A DNA stretch of 34,947 nt from Verrucomicrobiales bacterium (GCA_016793645.1 JAEUHD010000063.1:1-34947), one strand, 5' to 3'. Counted from the stretch's first letter, positions 1 through 9,289 are shown. The notes: generated by a model from the letters alone, not told the origin. Translations and numbers: made by a program.

Positions 1-576
1 TGCGTTCCCCCTTTCCGCAGCCTCCATCAAATAGGTCGTTCCCCAGCGTGGCTGCTGGAAGTCGGGATCGGCACCCATTTTCAACAGCGTACGAACGATC
101 GTGACCTTTCCATCGAGCGATGCCCTGCCCAAGGCGGTAAATCCATCCTTGTGAACGTTGGGGTTGGCACCGTTCTCAAGAAGAAAACGGACCATTCTGG
201 CGTCGTCCAACCGGATCGCGGCCATCAACGGCGTTTCGCTGCCGGACTTAGCGTTTAGGTTCGCACCTGCCGCGATAAGCGCCTCCACCGCGTCGAAATG
301 GCCCCCTTCGACAGCATGATGGAGCGCAGTCTCACCCCCGCCCTCGCTAGGCATGATGTAACGGTCTTTAGCCTTATGGTCGGCCCCGGCAGACAGGAGT
401 GCCTTGATGATCGCTACATGACCGGACTTGGCGGCATAGATGAGCGGCGTTCGGTTTGAGTAGCCCTCGGAGTCCTCGTGCTTCGAGTTAACGTCTACTC
501 CATCGGCAATGAGCCGAGTTACCTCAGAAAGATTTCCCGCCAATATGGCAACGACGAGTTGTCTCTCGGCATTCAT
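1..576 (-). CDS. Ankyrin-repeat protein, 3' end cut by window edge
   Basis: Reading the minus strand from the ATG at 576 gives at least 192 codons with no stop before the window edge. The translation begins MNAERQLVVAILAGNLSEV and contains about five ankyrin repeats, recognisable by phrases such as TPLIYAAKSGHVAIIKALL, ETALHHAVEGGHFDAVEAL and ARMVRFLLENGANPN. Ankyrin repeats form stacked helix pairs that bind protein partners, so a binding or scaffold role is likely but no partner can be named. No signal peptide is visible. The start is the first Met after which repeat-like sequence begins; the frame stays open further upstream and no strong Shine-Dalgarno sequence precedes 576, so the start is moderately sure. 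GC is lower here than in the rest of the window, and the adjacent gap carries gene debris, which suggests an accessory locus. Confidence 0.85.
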   Translation of the reverse strand, partial: MNAERQLVVAILAGNLSEVTRLIADGVDVNSKHEDSEGYSNRTPLIYAAKSGHVAIIKALLSAGADHKAKDRYIMPSEGGGETALHHAVEGGHFDAVEALIAAGANLNAKSGSETPLMAAIRLDDARMVRFLLENGANPNVHKDGFTALGRASLDGKVTIVRTLLKMGADPDFQQPRWGTTYLMEAAERGNA

Positions 577-714
577 CGGTTGATTCTTGGAGTGATTGAA
601 TCGTCCACCATTTCTGCAACTCACTGCTCCCAGACTTCCGCAAAGACAAAGCATTCCAAGCAATTGAAGTCGCTCGCAGGCTCGGTTGTTTCCAAGAAAT
701 CTGCCCGAGCCTCC

Positions 715-894
715 TCAAAACCTCAACAGCTGCCTCCCTGGGAATTCCTCGGGGTCGGCCAGTTCGCCGCGCACGCGGGGCAGTTCGCAGTCGAAATACT
801 CGACACCGGACAAGCTCTGGCAGAGCACGGTCTTGCCCGCGCGGCGCACCCCGGAAAGCCAGATCACCGACTTCCCGCGCCAGAGGGTTTCCAT
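715..894 (-). pseudogene. Remnant of AAA (AAA_14/DUF4143-type) ATPase, N-terminal fragment
   Basis: From the ATG at 894 the minus strand encodes about 59 residues that match the start of the AAA_14/DUF4143 ATPase family as I remember it. It runs METLWRGKSVIWLSGVRRAG, then a Walker A (GVRRAGKT), then GVEYFDCELPRVRGELADPE. In the family this is followed within about ten residues by a Walker B segment of the VVLDE type and 250 or more further residues. Here the reading frame changes to PGRQLLRF and stops. The DNA just downstream, read in another frame at 719-621, gives a coding-looking tail ending ECFVFAEVWEQ and a stop. So two unrelated gene ends may be joined. I read this as a truncated, non-functional ATPase. 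A very short intact gene is the less likely alternative. Confidence 0.6.
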
Positions 895-1415
895 TCGTTT
901 GACCTTTGGTGCTACCAAACGCAAACCTCGTTTCGATTGGTTTTCCTGCTCCGAGACCGCGCCTGCGTCTTGGACTGCGGTGGCAGCCCGCCCGCCGGAG
1001 CCAGGCGAAGGGATGAAGCGCAACGGCGACACCGCTGTGGCACCGCCGGAGGCCCTCCACCCCACCTACCCGCCACCGATATGCGCTGTCCCGGCCGCCG
1101 AACGGCTCACAGCCCCGATCCACCATGACACCCGATGATCTCGCGGCGGCGCTTAACCGAAACCAGGCCGCGTCGCGCCTCGAAGGAATGCGCTGCCGCC
1201 AGCGCCGCACTCGGCGCCTCCGCCACCAACACCCCCACCGCACCACGGCCGGGCGGTGGCGCGTTGATTCAGTTCCCCATGCGTCTCCCAAGCCATCAAC
1301 CGTTCGATCAGCGCCGGCAAGGCGAGGAACGTGCCCTCAGCCTCGCCTCCCTCCTTCGCTGGACCTGTGCCCTGCTTTCTGTCAGGGGATCCCCGGCTCA
1401 AGAGCCGAGGTCACC
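895..1415. other. Non-coding gap between ATPase remnant and serine hydrolase
   Basis: About 520 bases without a gene I can support. Open frames exist on both strands, but their translations are rich in Arg, Pro and Gly and match nothing I recognise. The stretch holds one probable palindromic repeat (971-1040). The last bases carry the Shine-Dalgarno-like GAGG at 1407-1410, five bases before the ATG at 1416. Confidence 0.6.
971..1040. repeat. Palindromic repeat-like element
   Basis: The arms GCGGTG (977-982) and CACCGC (1030-1035) are inverted around a GC-rich centre, within the wording TGGACTGCGGTGGCAG ... GGCGACACCGCTGTGG. I recall similar 'GGACTGCGGTGGCA...CGACACCGCT' elements as common extragenic repeats in Verrucomicrobiota genomes. 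There is only one copy in this window, so the repeat status rests on memory and on the inverted arms. Confidence 0.4.
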
Positions 1416-2702
1416 ATGCGATTCCTTGCGCCGCTTTCCTTGCTGATCACCTGCGCGATGGCGCCCTCCTCCCTCGGGACGGACTCCTCCCCGGAGCCCC
1501 CTCCCGCCGCCCCAACGCAGCCCAACTCCCCTGCGCCCCCTCCCAACACCGTCTCCGTCGCCTCCACCCAGGGACTCCTCGAGGTCCACAACGTGCGCAA
1601 TCTCGACGACCTGCTGGACCCCATCCGCATCACGCATCGGGTTCCGGCGCTGGGTTGCGCTGTCATCGTATCCAACCGACTGGCCGGCCTGGGTGCCGTC
1701 GGGTTGCGCAAGTCGGACGATCCTTCGGCACCGGTGACCCCGGACGATCGTTGGCACCACGGTTCCCTCACCAAGTCGATGACCGCCACCCTGGCAGCCA
1801 TCCTCGTGCAGCGCGGCGTCCTCCAATGGGAGTCCACCCTTGAGGAACTCTTCCCTTCCCTGGCCCCGTCCATGAAGCCGGCATGGCGCTCCGTCCGATT
1901 GGACTGGCTCTGCTCGAACCGGTCCGGAGCCCCTGGCGACCTGGGTGCCGGGGGCCTGTGGCTTGAGCTGGTCCGTTTCCAGGGCACCCCGTTCGAAGGA
2001 CGCCGACGCCTCCTCGAACGGCTGACTCAAACTGATCCCGTCCACACTCCCGGCACCGCCTATGAATACTCCAATGCGGGGTTCGCCCTCGCAGGGCACA
2101 TGCTCGAGACCGCCACGGGCAAACCCTGGGAGACGCTGATGACCGAGAACCTGTTTCAACCCCTGGGGATGACATCGGCAGGTTTCGGCGCCCCGGGGAA
2201 GCCGGGACAACTCAACCAGCCCTGGGGCCACCAGAGACTCGGCGACCGCAACGTCCCCATCGAGCCAGGCCCCTCCGCCGACAATCCACCGGCGATCGGG
2301 CCGGCCGGCACCATGCATGGGAGTCTGCTGGACCTGTCCCAATACGCCGCGTTTCACCTGCGCGGACACAGGGCCGACACCCCGATGCTGACGCGGGAGG
2401 CCATGGTTCGACTCCACACCGCCGTTCCCGGAAATGAAGGCTACGGCGGCGGCTGGATCGTGACCACGCGCCCGTGGGCGAACGGACTCGTGCTGACCCA
2501 TTCCGGGTCGAACCGCCAATGGTACTCAGTGCTCTGGCTGGCTCCGGAGCGGCAGTTCGCCGTGGCGGCAACCTGCAACGTGGCCGCCCCCTCCGGCCCC
2601 AACCCGGGTGCCGCCGCCACGGAACAGGTGGTGTCGACCCTGATTCGGACATTCCTCCCCCAGGAACGCCCCGGGTCCGGCCCACCGCCTACTCCCCAAT
2701 GA
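1416..2702 (+). CDS. Secreted serine hydrolase, class C beta-lactamase fold
   Basis: This is a 428-residue protein of the beta-lactamase/transpeptidase-like (serine beta-lactamase family) fold. Members hydrolyse esters, amides or peptidoglycan-derived peptides; true beta-lactam hydrolysis is only one possibility. The N-terminus [20 protein letters not shown] is a signal peptide, followed by a Pro/Ala-rich linker (about 24-50). The three active-site motifs are present: Ser117-Leu-Thr-Lys120 (SxxK), Tyr218-Ser-Asn220 (YxN) and His362-Ser-Gly364 (the KTG equivalent). The start at 1416 was chosen over in-frame upstream starts because it gives a proper signal peptide and has GAGG five bases upstream. 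The gene ends inside the convergent YjbQ gene, with a 14-base overlap. Its substrate is unknown. Confidence 0.88.
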   Translation: MRFLAPLSLLITCAMAPSSLGTDSSPEPPPAAPTQPNSPAPPPNTVSVASTQGLLEVHNVRNLDDLLDPIRITHRVPALGCAVIVSNRLAGLGAVGLRKSDDPSAPVTPDDRWHHGSLTKSMTATLAAILVQRGVLQWESTLEELFPSLAPSMKPAWRSVRLDWLCSNRSGAPGDLGAGGLWLELVRFQGTPFEGRRRLLERLTQTDPVHTPGTAYEYSNAGFALAGHMLETATGKPWETLMTENLFQPLGMTSAGFGAPGKPGQLNQPWGHQRLGDRNVPIEPGPSADNPPAIGPAGTMHGSLLDLSQYAAFHLRGHRADTPMLTREAMVRLHTAVPGNEGYGGGWIVTTRPWANGLVLTHSGSNRQWYSVLWLAPERQFAVAATCNVAAPSGPNPGAAATEQVVSTLIRTFLPQERPGSGPPPTPQ

Positions 2703-3129
2703 TCTTCACCAGGACCCGCTTCCTGCGCCGACCGTCGAACTCGCCGTAAAAAATCTGTTCCCACGGCCCCAGGTCGAGCCGACCCGCCGTGATCGCGACC
2801 ACCACCTCCCGGCCCATGATGGTGCGCTTGAGATGGGCGTCCGCATTGTCCTCGCCCGTCCTGTTGTGCTGATAGGCCCCATGCGGCTTTTCCGGGGCCA
2901 GCTTCTCGAGCCATTGCTCGAAGTCCGCGTGCAACCCGTTTTCGTCGTCATTGATGAATACGCTCGCCGTGATGTGCATGGCATTCACGAGGCACAATCC
3001 CTCCCGCACCCCGCTCGCCGTCACCGCCTCCGCAACGTCCGGGGTTATGTTGACCAGTTGCCGTCGCTCCGGCAGTTCAAACCACAGTTCCTGTCGATGG
3101 CTCTTCACCCACCCGAAATGAACCTCCAT
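2689..3129 (-). CDS. yjbQ: YjbQ/UPF0047 family protein
   Basis: The 146-residue protein matches the YjbQ family (secondary thiamine-phosphate synthase, UPF0047) over its full length. Hallmarks are the core strand [10 protein letters not shown] (51-60), the conserved acidic/His segment DNADAHLKR (94-102) and the C-terminal [13 protein letters not shown] (121-133) followed by a basic strand ending KIIGE. Family members are small cytosolic trimers; a weak thiamine-phosphate synthase activity has been described for the E. coli protein, but the real role remains unsettled. I chose the ATG at 3129; an upstream TTG at 3162 would add 11 residues that do not look conserved. The gene is convergent with the serine hydrolase and faces away from the CoA-disulfide reductase gene. 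Confidence 0.88.
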   Translation of the reverse strand: MEVHFGWVKSHRQELWFELPERRQLVNITPDVAEAVTASGVREGLCLVNAMHITASVFINDDENGLHADFEQWLEKLAPEKPHGAYQHNRTGEDNADAHLKRTIMGREVVVAITAGRLDLGPWEQIFYGEFDGRRRKRVLVKIIGE

Positions 3130-3219
3130 GCCGGCGGGGGCAAGCCACAACTCCGGACACAATTGGAAGACACAACGGGAAGACTTTCCATTCCGGACCC
3201 TCTAGCGAAAACTCCCTTC

Positions 3220-4905
3220 GTGAAGCCCCAACGCTTGGTGATTGTCGGTGGAGTTGCCGGAGGCGCCAGCGCCGCCGCCCGGGCCCGCCGACTCTGCGAA
3301 TCCTGCGAGATCACGATTCTGGAGCGCGGCCCCCACGTGTCGTTCGCCAATTGCGGACTCCCCTACTTCGTCGGGGGCGAAATTGTCCGCCAGGATGATC
3401 TGCTGCTCCAAACCCCGGAATCCTTGCGCGCACGATTCAATCTCGATGTGCGCGTCCGCAGCGAGGTGACCGCCATCGACCGCGCCCGTCGCGAGGTGCA
3501 CGTGCGCGAACTTCCCTCCGGAAGGGAATACGACCTCCCCTACGACGCCCTGGTGCTGTCCACCGGCGCGGGTCCCCTGCTGCCGCCGATCCCCGGCATC
3601 GAGCGCGCCGGACATTTCACCGTCCACACCGTTCCGGACGTCGAGCGCATCCGCACGTGGATCCGGGATTGCAAGGCGTGCCGGGCGGTGATCGTGGGCG
3701 GCGGGTTCATCGGGCTCGAAATGGCGGAGCAACTTGTCCGTCACGGCGGGCTCAGCGTCCAACTGGTCCAGTCATTGCCGCAGGTCATGGGCCCGCTGGA
3801 TCCCGAAATGGCGGCGTGGCTTCACCGGGAACTGGAGGCGCACGGCGTTGAACTGTTTCTCGGAAGCCCGGTTGCCGCGTTTGAAACCCCCGCCCCGGGG
3901 GAGTCCGCACGGGCGTCCGTCGTCGTGCTGGCGGACGGACGACGCCTCCCTGCGGACACCGTCGTTCTCAGCCTGGGGGTCCGCCCGCGCGTTCAACTGG
4001 CCCGGGATGCCGGACTCGAGATCGGCAGCCGCGGTGGCATCCGCGTCTCGGAACATCTCCAAACCTCCGATCCGCACATCTGGGCCGTGGGCGATGCCAT
4101 CGAGGTCCGCGATGCCATCACCGGGGCATGGTCCCTGATGGCCCTCGCCGGACCGGCCAATCGGCAGGGACGCATCGTCGCGGACAATCTCTTCGGACGC
4201 GCCTCCGCGTATCGGGGATCCTGGGGCACGGCCATCCTGCGGGTCTTTGACCTCACCGCCGGGTGCACCGGGGCGAACGAGAAAACCCTCCGGGCTGCGG
4301 GCATTTCTTATCAGGCGCTGCACCTGCATCCGGGCTCCCACGCGGGATATTATCCCGGCGCGGAACCCATCGCCCTGAAGATCCTCTTTGCGCCGGACAC
4401 CGGGCGCCTCCTCGGCGCCCAGGCCGTCGGACGCGACGGCGTGGACAAACGCCTCGACGTCCTCGCCACCGCGCTGCAGGCCGGCATGACCGTGGATGAT
4501 GTGGCCGGACTGGAACTCGCGTATGCGCCGCCCTTCGGTTCAGCCAAGGACCCGGTCAATCTGGTGGGCATGGCCGCGCAAAACGTGCGAACGGGCGACG
4601 TCACCACCGCACAATGGAGCGACGTTCCGAGCTACGTTCCGCCGGGGTCCATGATCCTGGACGTCCGGCGTCGCGAGGAGCGCGAGAAGGGCTTCATTCC
4701 CGGATCGGTGTCCATCCCGCTGGATGAACTCCGCGGCCGGTTGGCCGAACTCCCGAAGGATCGCGAGATCCTCGTCTCCTGCCAGACCGGGCAACGCGCC
4801 TACTTCGCCTGCCGATTGCTGACGCAGCACGGATTCCGCGTCCGCAATCTCTCCGGCGCCTGGCGCACCTGGGACGCGGCCACGCGGGGAGGCCGCAAAC
4901 CCTGA
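3220..4905 (+). CDS. CoA-disulfide reductase with C-terminal rhodanese domain
   Basis: The 561-residue flavoprotein belongs to the CoA-disulfide reductase/NADH oxidase group of pyridine nucleotide-disulfide oxidoreductases fused to a rhodanese domain. Characterised fusions reduce CoA disulfide, CoA persulfide or polysulfide with NAD(P)H. The FAD-binding motif GGVAGGASAAARARR sits at the N-terminus, and the single redox Cys45 lies in FANCGLPY, as expected for this class rather than the two-cysteine glutathione reductases. A second nucleotide-binding segment (VIVGGGFIGLEMAEQ) follows near 155. The rhodanese domain covers about 470-555, with Cys521 in VSCQTGQRAY as the persulfide-carrying residue. 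The start is GTG at 3220, directly before the first beta strand; there is no good ribosome binding site. The role is probably sulfane-sulfur or thiol redox control in the cytosol. Confidence 0.9.
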   Translation: MKPQRLVIVGGVAGGASAAARARRLCESCEITILERGPHVSFANCGLPYFVGGEIVRQDDLLLQTPESLRARFNLDVRVRSEVTAIDRARREVHVRELPSGREYDLPYDALVLSTGAGPLLPPIPGIERAGHFTVHTVPDVERIRTWIRDCKACRAVIVGGGFIGLEMAEQLVRHGGLSVQLVQSLPQVMGPLDPEMAAWLHRELEAHGVELFLGSPVAAFETPAPGESARASVVVLADGRRLPADTVVLSLGVRPRVQLARDAGLEIGSRGGIRVSEHLQTSDPHIWAVGDAIEVRDAITGAWSLMALAGPANRQGRIVADNLFGRASAYRGSWGTAILRVFDLTAGCTGANEKTLRAAGISYQALHLHPGSHAGYYPGAEPIALKILFAPDTGRLLGAQAVGRDGVDKRLDVLATALQAGMTVDDVAGLELAYAPPFGSAKDPVNLVGMAAQNVRTGDVTTAQWSDVPSYVPPGSMILDVRRREEREKGFIPGSVSIPLDELRGRLAELPKDREILVSCQTGQRAYFACRLLTQHGFRVRNLSGAWRTWDAATRGGRKP

Positions 4906-4929
4906 GATCGCAACCGGAGTCCCAGATTT

Positions 4930-7900
4930 CTAGGGATTCTTCGCCGGGCGGGACGTCGGATCGGACTCTGCTCCCTGGCCCAAGCCCAATTCGTCGAGAA
5001 CCCGGTCCACCTCGTCGAGATTCCAGACAGAAACCTCTCCATTGGATCGGGCGCAGGCGATTCGCCGGCTGTTGGAACTCCAACTCGCGCCCCACGGACT
5101 TCCGGCGCGTCCCGGAAGCCGGTAGCGGAGCCGCCGGGAGGTGGTGTCGAAAATTTCGACGCTCGAGTCGGTAAACGAAGGAACGGAGAGCATGGACGCA
5201 TCCGGACTCAGGAACAGATTCCCCGGTCCACTGGAGTCGATTCGTTCCGAGTGATCGGTCAGGCTGGACACCAACTGTCCTGTCTCGAGATCGACGCAAA
5301 CCAGGTTCCCCTGGGCATCAATCATCCAGACCGCCTTCCCGTCCCGGGTGGGAGCAAAATTGAAATAATCCCAGCGAGGCTTGAGGGCCAGTGTCCGGGG
5401 ACCGACATCGCCACCGACATCCCAGAGATACGCCTGCGGCTGGAGATCCGCATCAAAGTAGATCACCCGACTGGATCCGGGAAGAAACGAGAGGCTGCTG
5501 AACACACCGGAAACCCTTCGAACCTCAGTGACCGTGGGGTGGACGTCACCGGGGACGGCACGGTGGACCTCCCATACTTGAATCGCCCCCATTCCATGAA
5601 CTCCAGACCTCAACACCCCCACAATGTCCTCCATGCTGCGGGACGCCATGGCGAGAAAACGTCCATCGTCACTCATCGCCACGGACTGAACTCCTCCCGG
5701 TGCATTGGTTCCGAGAGTCAACAGACGTCGGCCCGTTTCCGCGTCATGAACAAACACCTCCCGGGTCCCAAGGGAGGAAAGAAGAATCCACCGGCCGTCC
5801 GGGCTGGAACCAATGCCTTCCCATCGGGGAGCCCGCTCCTCCCATAGTCTCGCTCCCGAGGAGGCATCGCAAAGCTGCAACTGATCGTCAAATCCCGCCG
5901 TCGCCACCTGGTCGTGTCCGGGACGAAAGACGACCTGGGCGCCTCCGGCATGATTCCCCAACTGAAGGAATTCGGGCGCGCAATCCAGACGATAGAGCCG
6001 TGCGTGGCTGTTTCCGGCCGTGAACAGCTGCCGGCCGTCCCTGGAAAAGATGGCCTCCGCCATGGTGCTGGGGGAGTCCAGGGTGGCGATGACCTCGTTC
6101 CGTTCGTAATCAAAAAGCCGGACCCCGAACTGAAGGATGGAGGGAACGCCGAGGATCGAGCGCCCGGGCATCCATCCCGGTCCTTTGACGCCAAGGATCA
6201 TGGTATCCGGGATCCGGTTTACAGTTCGGCCACCGCCGCATTCCTCCACCCGGAGTTCGTTCAAGAAGTCATCGACCAAACAAAGACGGCTGCCGTCATC
6301 ATTGACGCCCCCGAGACTGGAATCACCGAGGATGGCGTGGGAGCGGGTCCGAAGGCCGGTTTCCAGATCCCAAAGCTCCACCGTTCCCTGGGGATCCCCG
6401 GGACGCGCCGCCACCTGGCACGCCACGATCCTGCCCCCATGGGAAAGCAGGAGTGTGGGAGGCGACTTCATCGTGGCAGACACCGGGATCGCGAGCTTCG
6501 TCCTCGCCGAATTCAGCGGAACGAACCGAACCGTTCCCGCCCCGGTGTCATCCACGGCGACGAGGGGCGGGGACGCCGGCAGCAGGTCGAACGCACCCGG
6601 CTCCGCCCGCCGTGAAACCTCCCGCCAACGCTGATTCTCAAACTTCCAGGTCAGCACCTCCGCGCGCGCATGCCGCTCTGCACGTCGCCGCGCAGTGTCC
6701 TCCTCGGGGACAAGCACGACTGCAAACTCGTTGGTCCCGACAAACTCCATGGCGACGATGGACCGGTCGGTCACCATCCGGAACAATTCCTCGCCCCGGG
6801 GCATGGACTGCAGGATGAGGGCATCCTTGCGATCGTCGTGCCGATTCAGCCGCAGGGCCGCAAATCGCCCCTCCGACTGGAGCCGGACCATCGTGAACCG
6901 GAAACCCGGCATCATATTGGAATAGGTCACCGGAGTGTGGCCGACGAAATCCCCAAGACAGGCGACCGCCTCCTGACGGAGCTCGTCCAGGTTCTTGCGA
7001 ACCCCCTGCATCGCCATCGCCTGCCGAATCAAGGCGAATACCTTGTCCCGGTATCCAACCCGGTGCGCCAATCGAAGGGCCCGGGCCTCACCCACCAGGG
7101 AGTCGTACACCCGCTGCTCCGCGAGGATGCGTTGCCGCTCCTCTGCGGACCGCGCCGCCTCGGCTTCGGTCCGCAGGACACTCTGCCGCCGCTCCGCGCG
7201 ACCAGCCCGGACCGCCTGCCAGGCACTGATCACCACTCCGAAGACAAGGGCCAGTGCGACCGAGACGCCGGTGGCAAAGACCCTCCGGTTGCGCCGAACC
7301 CATTTGTGAAACCGGTACGCGGGACTGGGAGGACGCGCCGACACCGGTTCATTCCCGAGGTGTCGCAACACATCGGCCGCCAACCCGGTGGCCGAGTCGT
7401 ACCGCCGGGTGCGGTCCTTCTCGAGGCACTTCATCACGATCCAGTCCAGGTCCCCGCTCAGCAAATCCGCCAACATGGATCCATCCTCACCGCAATTTCG
7501 GACCACGACCGCACGCTCCTGCTGATCCATCGTGCTCAATCGTGTCGAGGGACGGTCCGGCTCCTCCTCGACGATCACCCGCTGCATTTCCCCATACCCC
7601 AGGCTCCGCAGGCGGCGCTCGGGAAAGGGCGTCGTCCCCGTCAGCAATTCATACAGCAGGACCCCGAGGGAATAGATGTCCGTCCGCGTATCCACATCGA
7701 GTCCGCTCATCTCCGCCTGCTCGGGACTCATGTAGGCGGGCGTGCCGATCATGGTCGCAAAATTCGTGAACAGGGTTTTCTCGGTCAGCCCCTGGTTGGT
7801 GGCCTTGGCAATTCCGAAGTCGATCACCTTCGGCACCGGGACGCCGTCGTGAAGGGTGACGAGGACATTGGAGGGCTTCAGGTCGCGGTGAATGATGCCC

Positions 7901-8502
7901 TTCTGGTGCGCGTGCTGGACGGCCTGGCATACCTGCGTGAACAGCTTCAGGCGGTCCTTCGCCGACAGCCGGGCCCGGTCGCAGAACTCCGTGATGGGAA
8001 CACCCTGGACCAGTTCCATGACGAAATAGGGGCGGCCGGACTCCGTGGCGCCCCCATCGAGCACCTTGGCGATGTTCGGATGATCCATCATCGCCAGCGC
8101 CTGCCGTTCGGCCTCGAACCGGGCCACCACCTGCCGGGAGTCCATCCCCAGCTTGATGATCTTCAACGCGACGCGCCGTCGGACGGGTTCCTCCTGCTCC
8201 GCCATGTACACGACGCCCATGCCTCCCTCTCCCACCTGTTGCAACAGTTTATATCGGCCGATCCTCGTGCCGGGACCCTCCCGAAGCGGAGTCTCACCCA
8301 GGATGGTCTGAGCCTCCTTCGAGGTCTTTCCCGCGAGGAACCCCCCGGCCGCCTCATGAGCCGCCAGCAGGGAATCGATTTCCATCCGGAGTTGGCGATC
8401 CCCGCCACAGGCTCCCTGCAGGTAGGCCTCCCTCGCCTCTCGCGAGTCAAAGGTCAGAGCCTTCTCCAGGATGGTGGCTTCGCTCGACTTTGGATCACTC
8501 AT
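4930..8502 (-). CDS. Membrane Ser/Thr protein kinase with C-terminal propeller-like sensor region
   Basis: This 1190-residue protein begins with a short helical region (1-75), then a PknB-like Hanks kinase domain (about 83-385): glycine loop GEGGMGVVY (91-99), Lys114 in ALKIIK, HRDLKPSN (205-212), DFG (228-230) and SPE (259-261). All catalytic residues are present. A transmembrane helix follows (about 409-427), then an Arg/Glu-rich coiled linker, and about 650 residues of beta-rich repeats with WD40-like phrases such as SPDGRWILLSS, MSDDGRFLAMAS and SRDGRQLFTAGN. The propeller is probably extracytoplasmic and may sense a ligand or bind partners. A GGAGG four bases before the ATG supports the start. 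The ECF sigma gene lies 108 bases upstream in the same direction, a common pairing in Planctomycetes and Verrucomicrobiota, so joint signalling is likely. Confidence 0.92.
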   Translation of the reverse strand: MSDPKSSEATILEKALTFDSREAREAYLQGACGGDRQLRMEIDSLLAAHEAAGGFLAGKTSKEAQTILGETPLREGPGTRIGRYKLLQQVGEGGMGVVYMAEQEEPVRRRVALKIIKLGMDSRQVVARFEAERQALAMMDHPNIAKVLDGGATESGRPYFVMELVQGVPITEFCDRARLSAKDRLKLFTQVCQAVQHAHQKGIIHRDLKPSNVLVTLHDGVPVPKVIDFGIAKATNQGLTEKTLFTNFATMIGTPAYMSPEQAEMSGLDVDTRTDIYSLGVLLYELLTGTTPFPERRLRSLGYGEMQRVIVEEEPDRPSTRLSTMDQQERAVVVRNCGEDGSMLADLLSGDLDWIVMKCLEKDRTRRYDSATGLAADVLRHLGNEPVSARPPSPAYRFHKWVRRNRRVFATGVSVALALVFGVVISAWQAVRAGRAERRQSVLRTEAEAARSAEERQRILAEQRVYDSLVGEARALRLAHRVGYRDKVFALIRQAMAMQGVRKNLDELRQEAVACLGDFVGHTPVTYSNMMPGFRFTMVRLQSEGRFAALRLNRHDDRKDALILQSMPRGEELFRMVTDRSIVAMEFVGTNEFAVVLVPEEDTARRRAERHARAEVLTWKFENQRWREVSRRAEPGAFDLLPASPPLVAVDDTGAGTVRFVPLNSARTKLAIPVSATMKSPPTLLLSHGGRIVACQVAARPGDPQGTVELWDLETGLRTRSHAILGDSSLGGVNDDGSRLCLVDDFLNELRVEECGGGRTVNRIPDTMILGVKGPGWMPGRSILGVPSILQFGVRLFDYERNEVIATLDSPSTMAEAIFSRDGRQLFTAGNSHARLYRLDCAPEFLQLGNHAGGAQVVFRPGHDQVATAGFDDQLQLCDASSGARLWEERAPRWEGIGSSPDGRWILLSSLGTREVFVHDAETGRRLLTLGTNAPGGVQSVAMSDDGRFLAMASRSMEDIVGVLRSGVHGMGAIQVWEVHRAVPGDVHPTVTEVRRVSGVFSSLSFLPGSSRVIYFDADLQPQAYLWDVGGDVGPRTLALKPRWDYFNFAPTRDGKAVWMIDAQGNLVCVDLETGQLVSSLTDHSERIDSSGPGNLFLSPDASMLSVPSFTDSSVEIFDTTSRRLRYRLPGRAGSPWGASWSSNSRRIACARSNGEVSVWNLDEVDRVLDELGLGQGAESDPTSRPAKNP

Positions 8503-8610
8503 GGGCCCTCCGATTCGTCATCACCGGGACCATCGGCCTTCCCGGACAAAAGAGGTCAGAATTCTTTATCGCCTCCCTGTCCACGGAGAGGGATCCAGGA
8601 GTAACCCTCC

Positions 8611-9201
8611 TCAGGGGGGCGCCTGCATCAGACGGGTCAACTCCCGGAAGAGCCACGCACGCGTGTGGATCCACTGCCGCTGAACGGATTTCTCCGAGAT
8701 CCCGAGGGCGACGGCGGTCTCCTCCATGCTGAGTCCCAGGAAGTATCGCAGTTTGACCAGGTCGGCGCCCACCGGGTGGTGATGGGCCAGGGACTCCAGC
8801 GCTTCGTTCATCAGGAGGATGGATTCCGGATCCGCCTCCGAGGCGAACTCGAAATCCTGAAGGTCCACCCGCACCGGCTGGGCGCCGCGCTTGAGGCGCT
8901 GCTTCGAGCGGGCCCGGTCGATCAGGATGTGCCGCATGGCCTCCGCCGCGGCGCGGAAAAAATGCTCCCGATCCGACCACGACCCCGGCGGCTTGCCCGC
9001 CAGCTTCAACCAGGCTTCATGAACCAGCGCCGTCGCCTGGAGGGTTTGTCCGGCCGGCTGGTTCGCCATCTGCGCGGCCGCGAGGCGACGCAACTCGGAA
9101 TACACCGCAGGAATCAGGTCCGCCGCCTTCGGGAGATCAGACGGGGCCGGTTCCTGGGGGCCGGTCGTGGGGTTCACCGGGAGGAGGCCGAGCGAAGCCA
9201 T
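8611..9201 (-). CDS. ECF-family RNA polymerase sigma factor
   Basis: The 196-residue protein is an ECF sigma factor. Region 2 spans about 25-100 (AVYSELRRLAA, then LVHEAWLKL, and FFRAAAEAMRHILIDRAR). Region 4 spans about 125-190 with the helix-turn-helix MEETAVALGISEKSVQRQW. The pattern 'YSELRRLA...AHxxLVHEAWLKL' is typical of the Planctomycetes/Verrucomicrobiota-expanded ECF group that is found beside Ser/Thr kinases. There is no anti-sigma gene with a zinc-binding motif next to it, and the kinase directly downstream is the likely regulator. I chose the ATG at 9201, which gives the family's usual length. An ATG at 9264 is also in frame and would add 21 residues. Confidence 0.9.
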   Translation of the reverse strand: MASLGLLPVNPTTGPQEPAPSDLPKAADLIPAVYSELRRLAAAQMANQPAGQTLQATALVHEAWLKLAGKPPGSWSDREHFFRAAAEAMRHILIDRARSKQRLKRGAQPVRVDLQDFEFASEADPESILLMNEALESLAHHHPVGADLVKLRYFLGLSMEETAVALGISEKSVQRQWIHTRAWLFRELTRLMQAPP

Positions 9202-9289
9202 GGTTTCATCGCGGAGATTTGGGGATGATCCCCGGTCACCACCGGCAATGCGACCAAAATTCATTCCTCGGGCAGGCCGGGCTCCGGAA

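Noticed and set aside
1153..1401. 82-codon minus-strand frame with FLALPALIERLMAWETHGEL
   Set aside because: The first part looks protein-like, but it continues into Gly/Cys/Arg low complexity, has no ribosome binding site and matches no family I know; at best debris.
6670..8604. 644-codon open frame antisense to the kinase gene
   Set aside because: It lies fully opposite a kinase with intact motifs, is rich in His, Arg, Pro and Gly, and matches nothing; it results from the high third-position GC of the real gene.
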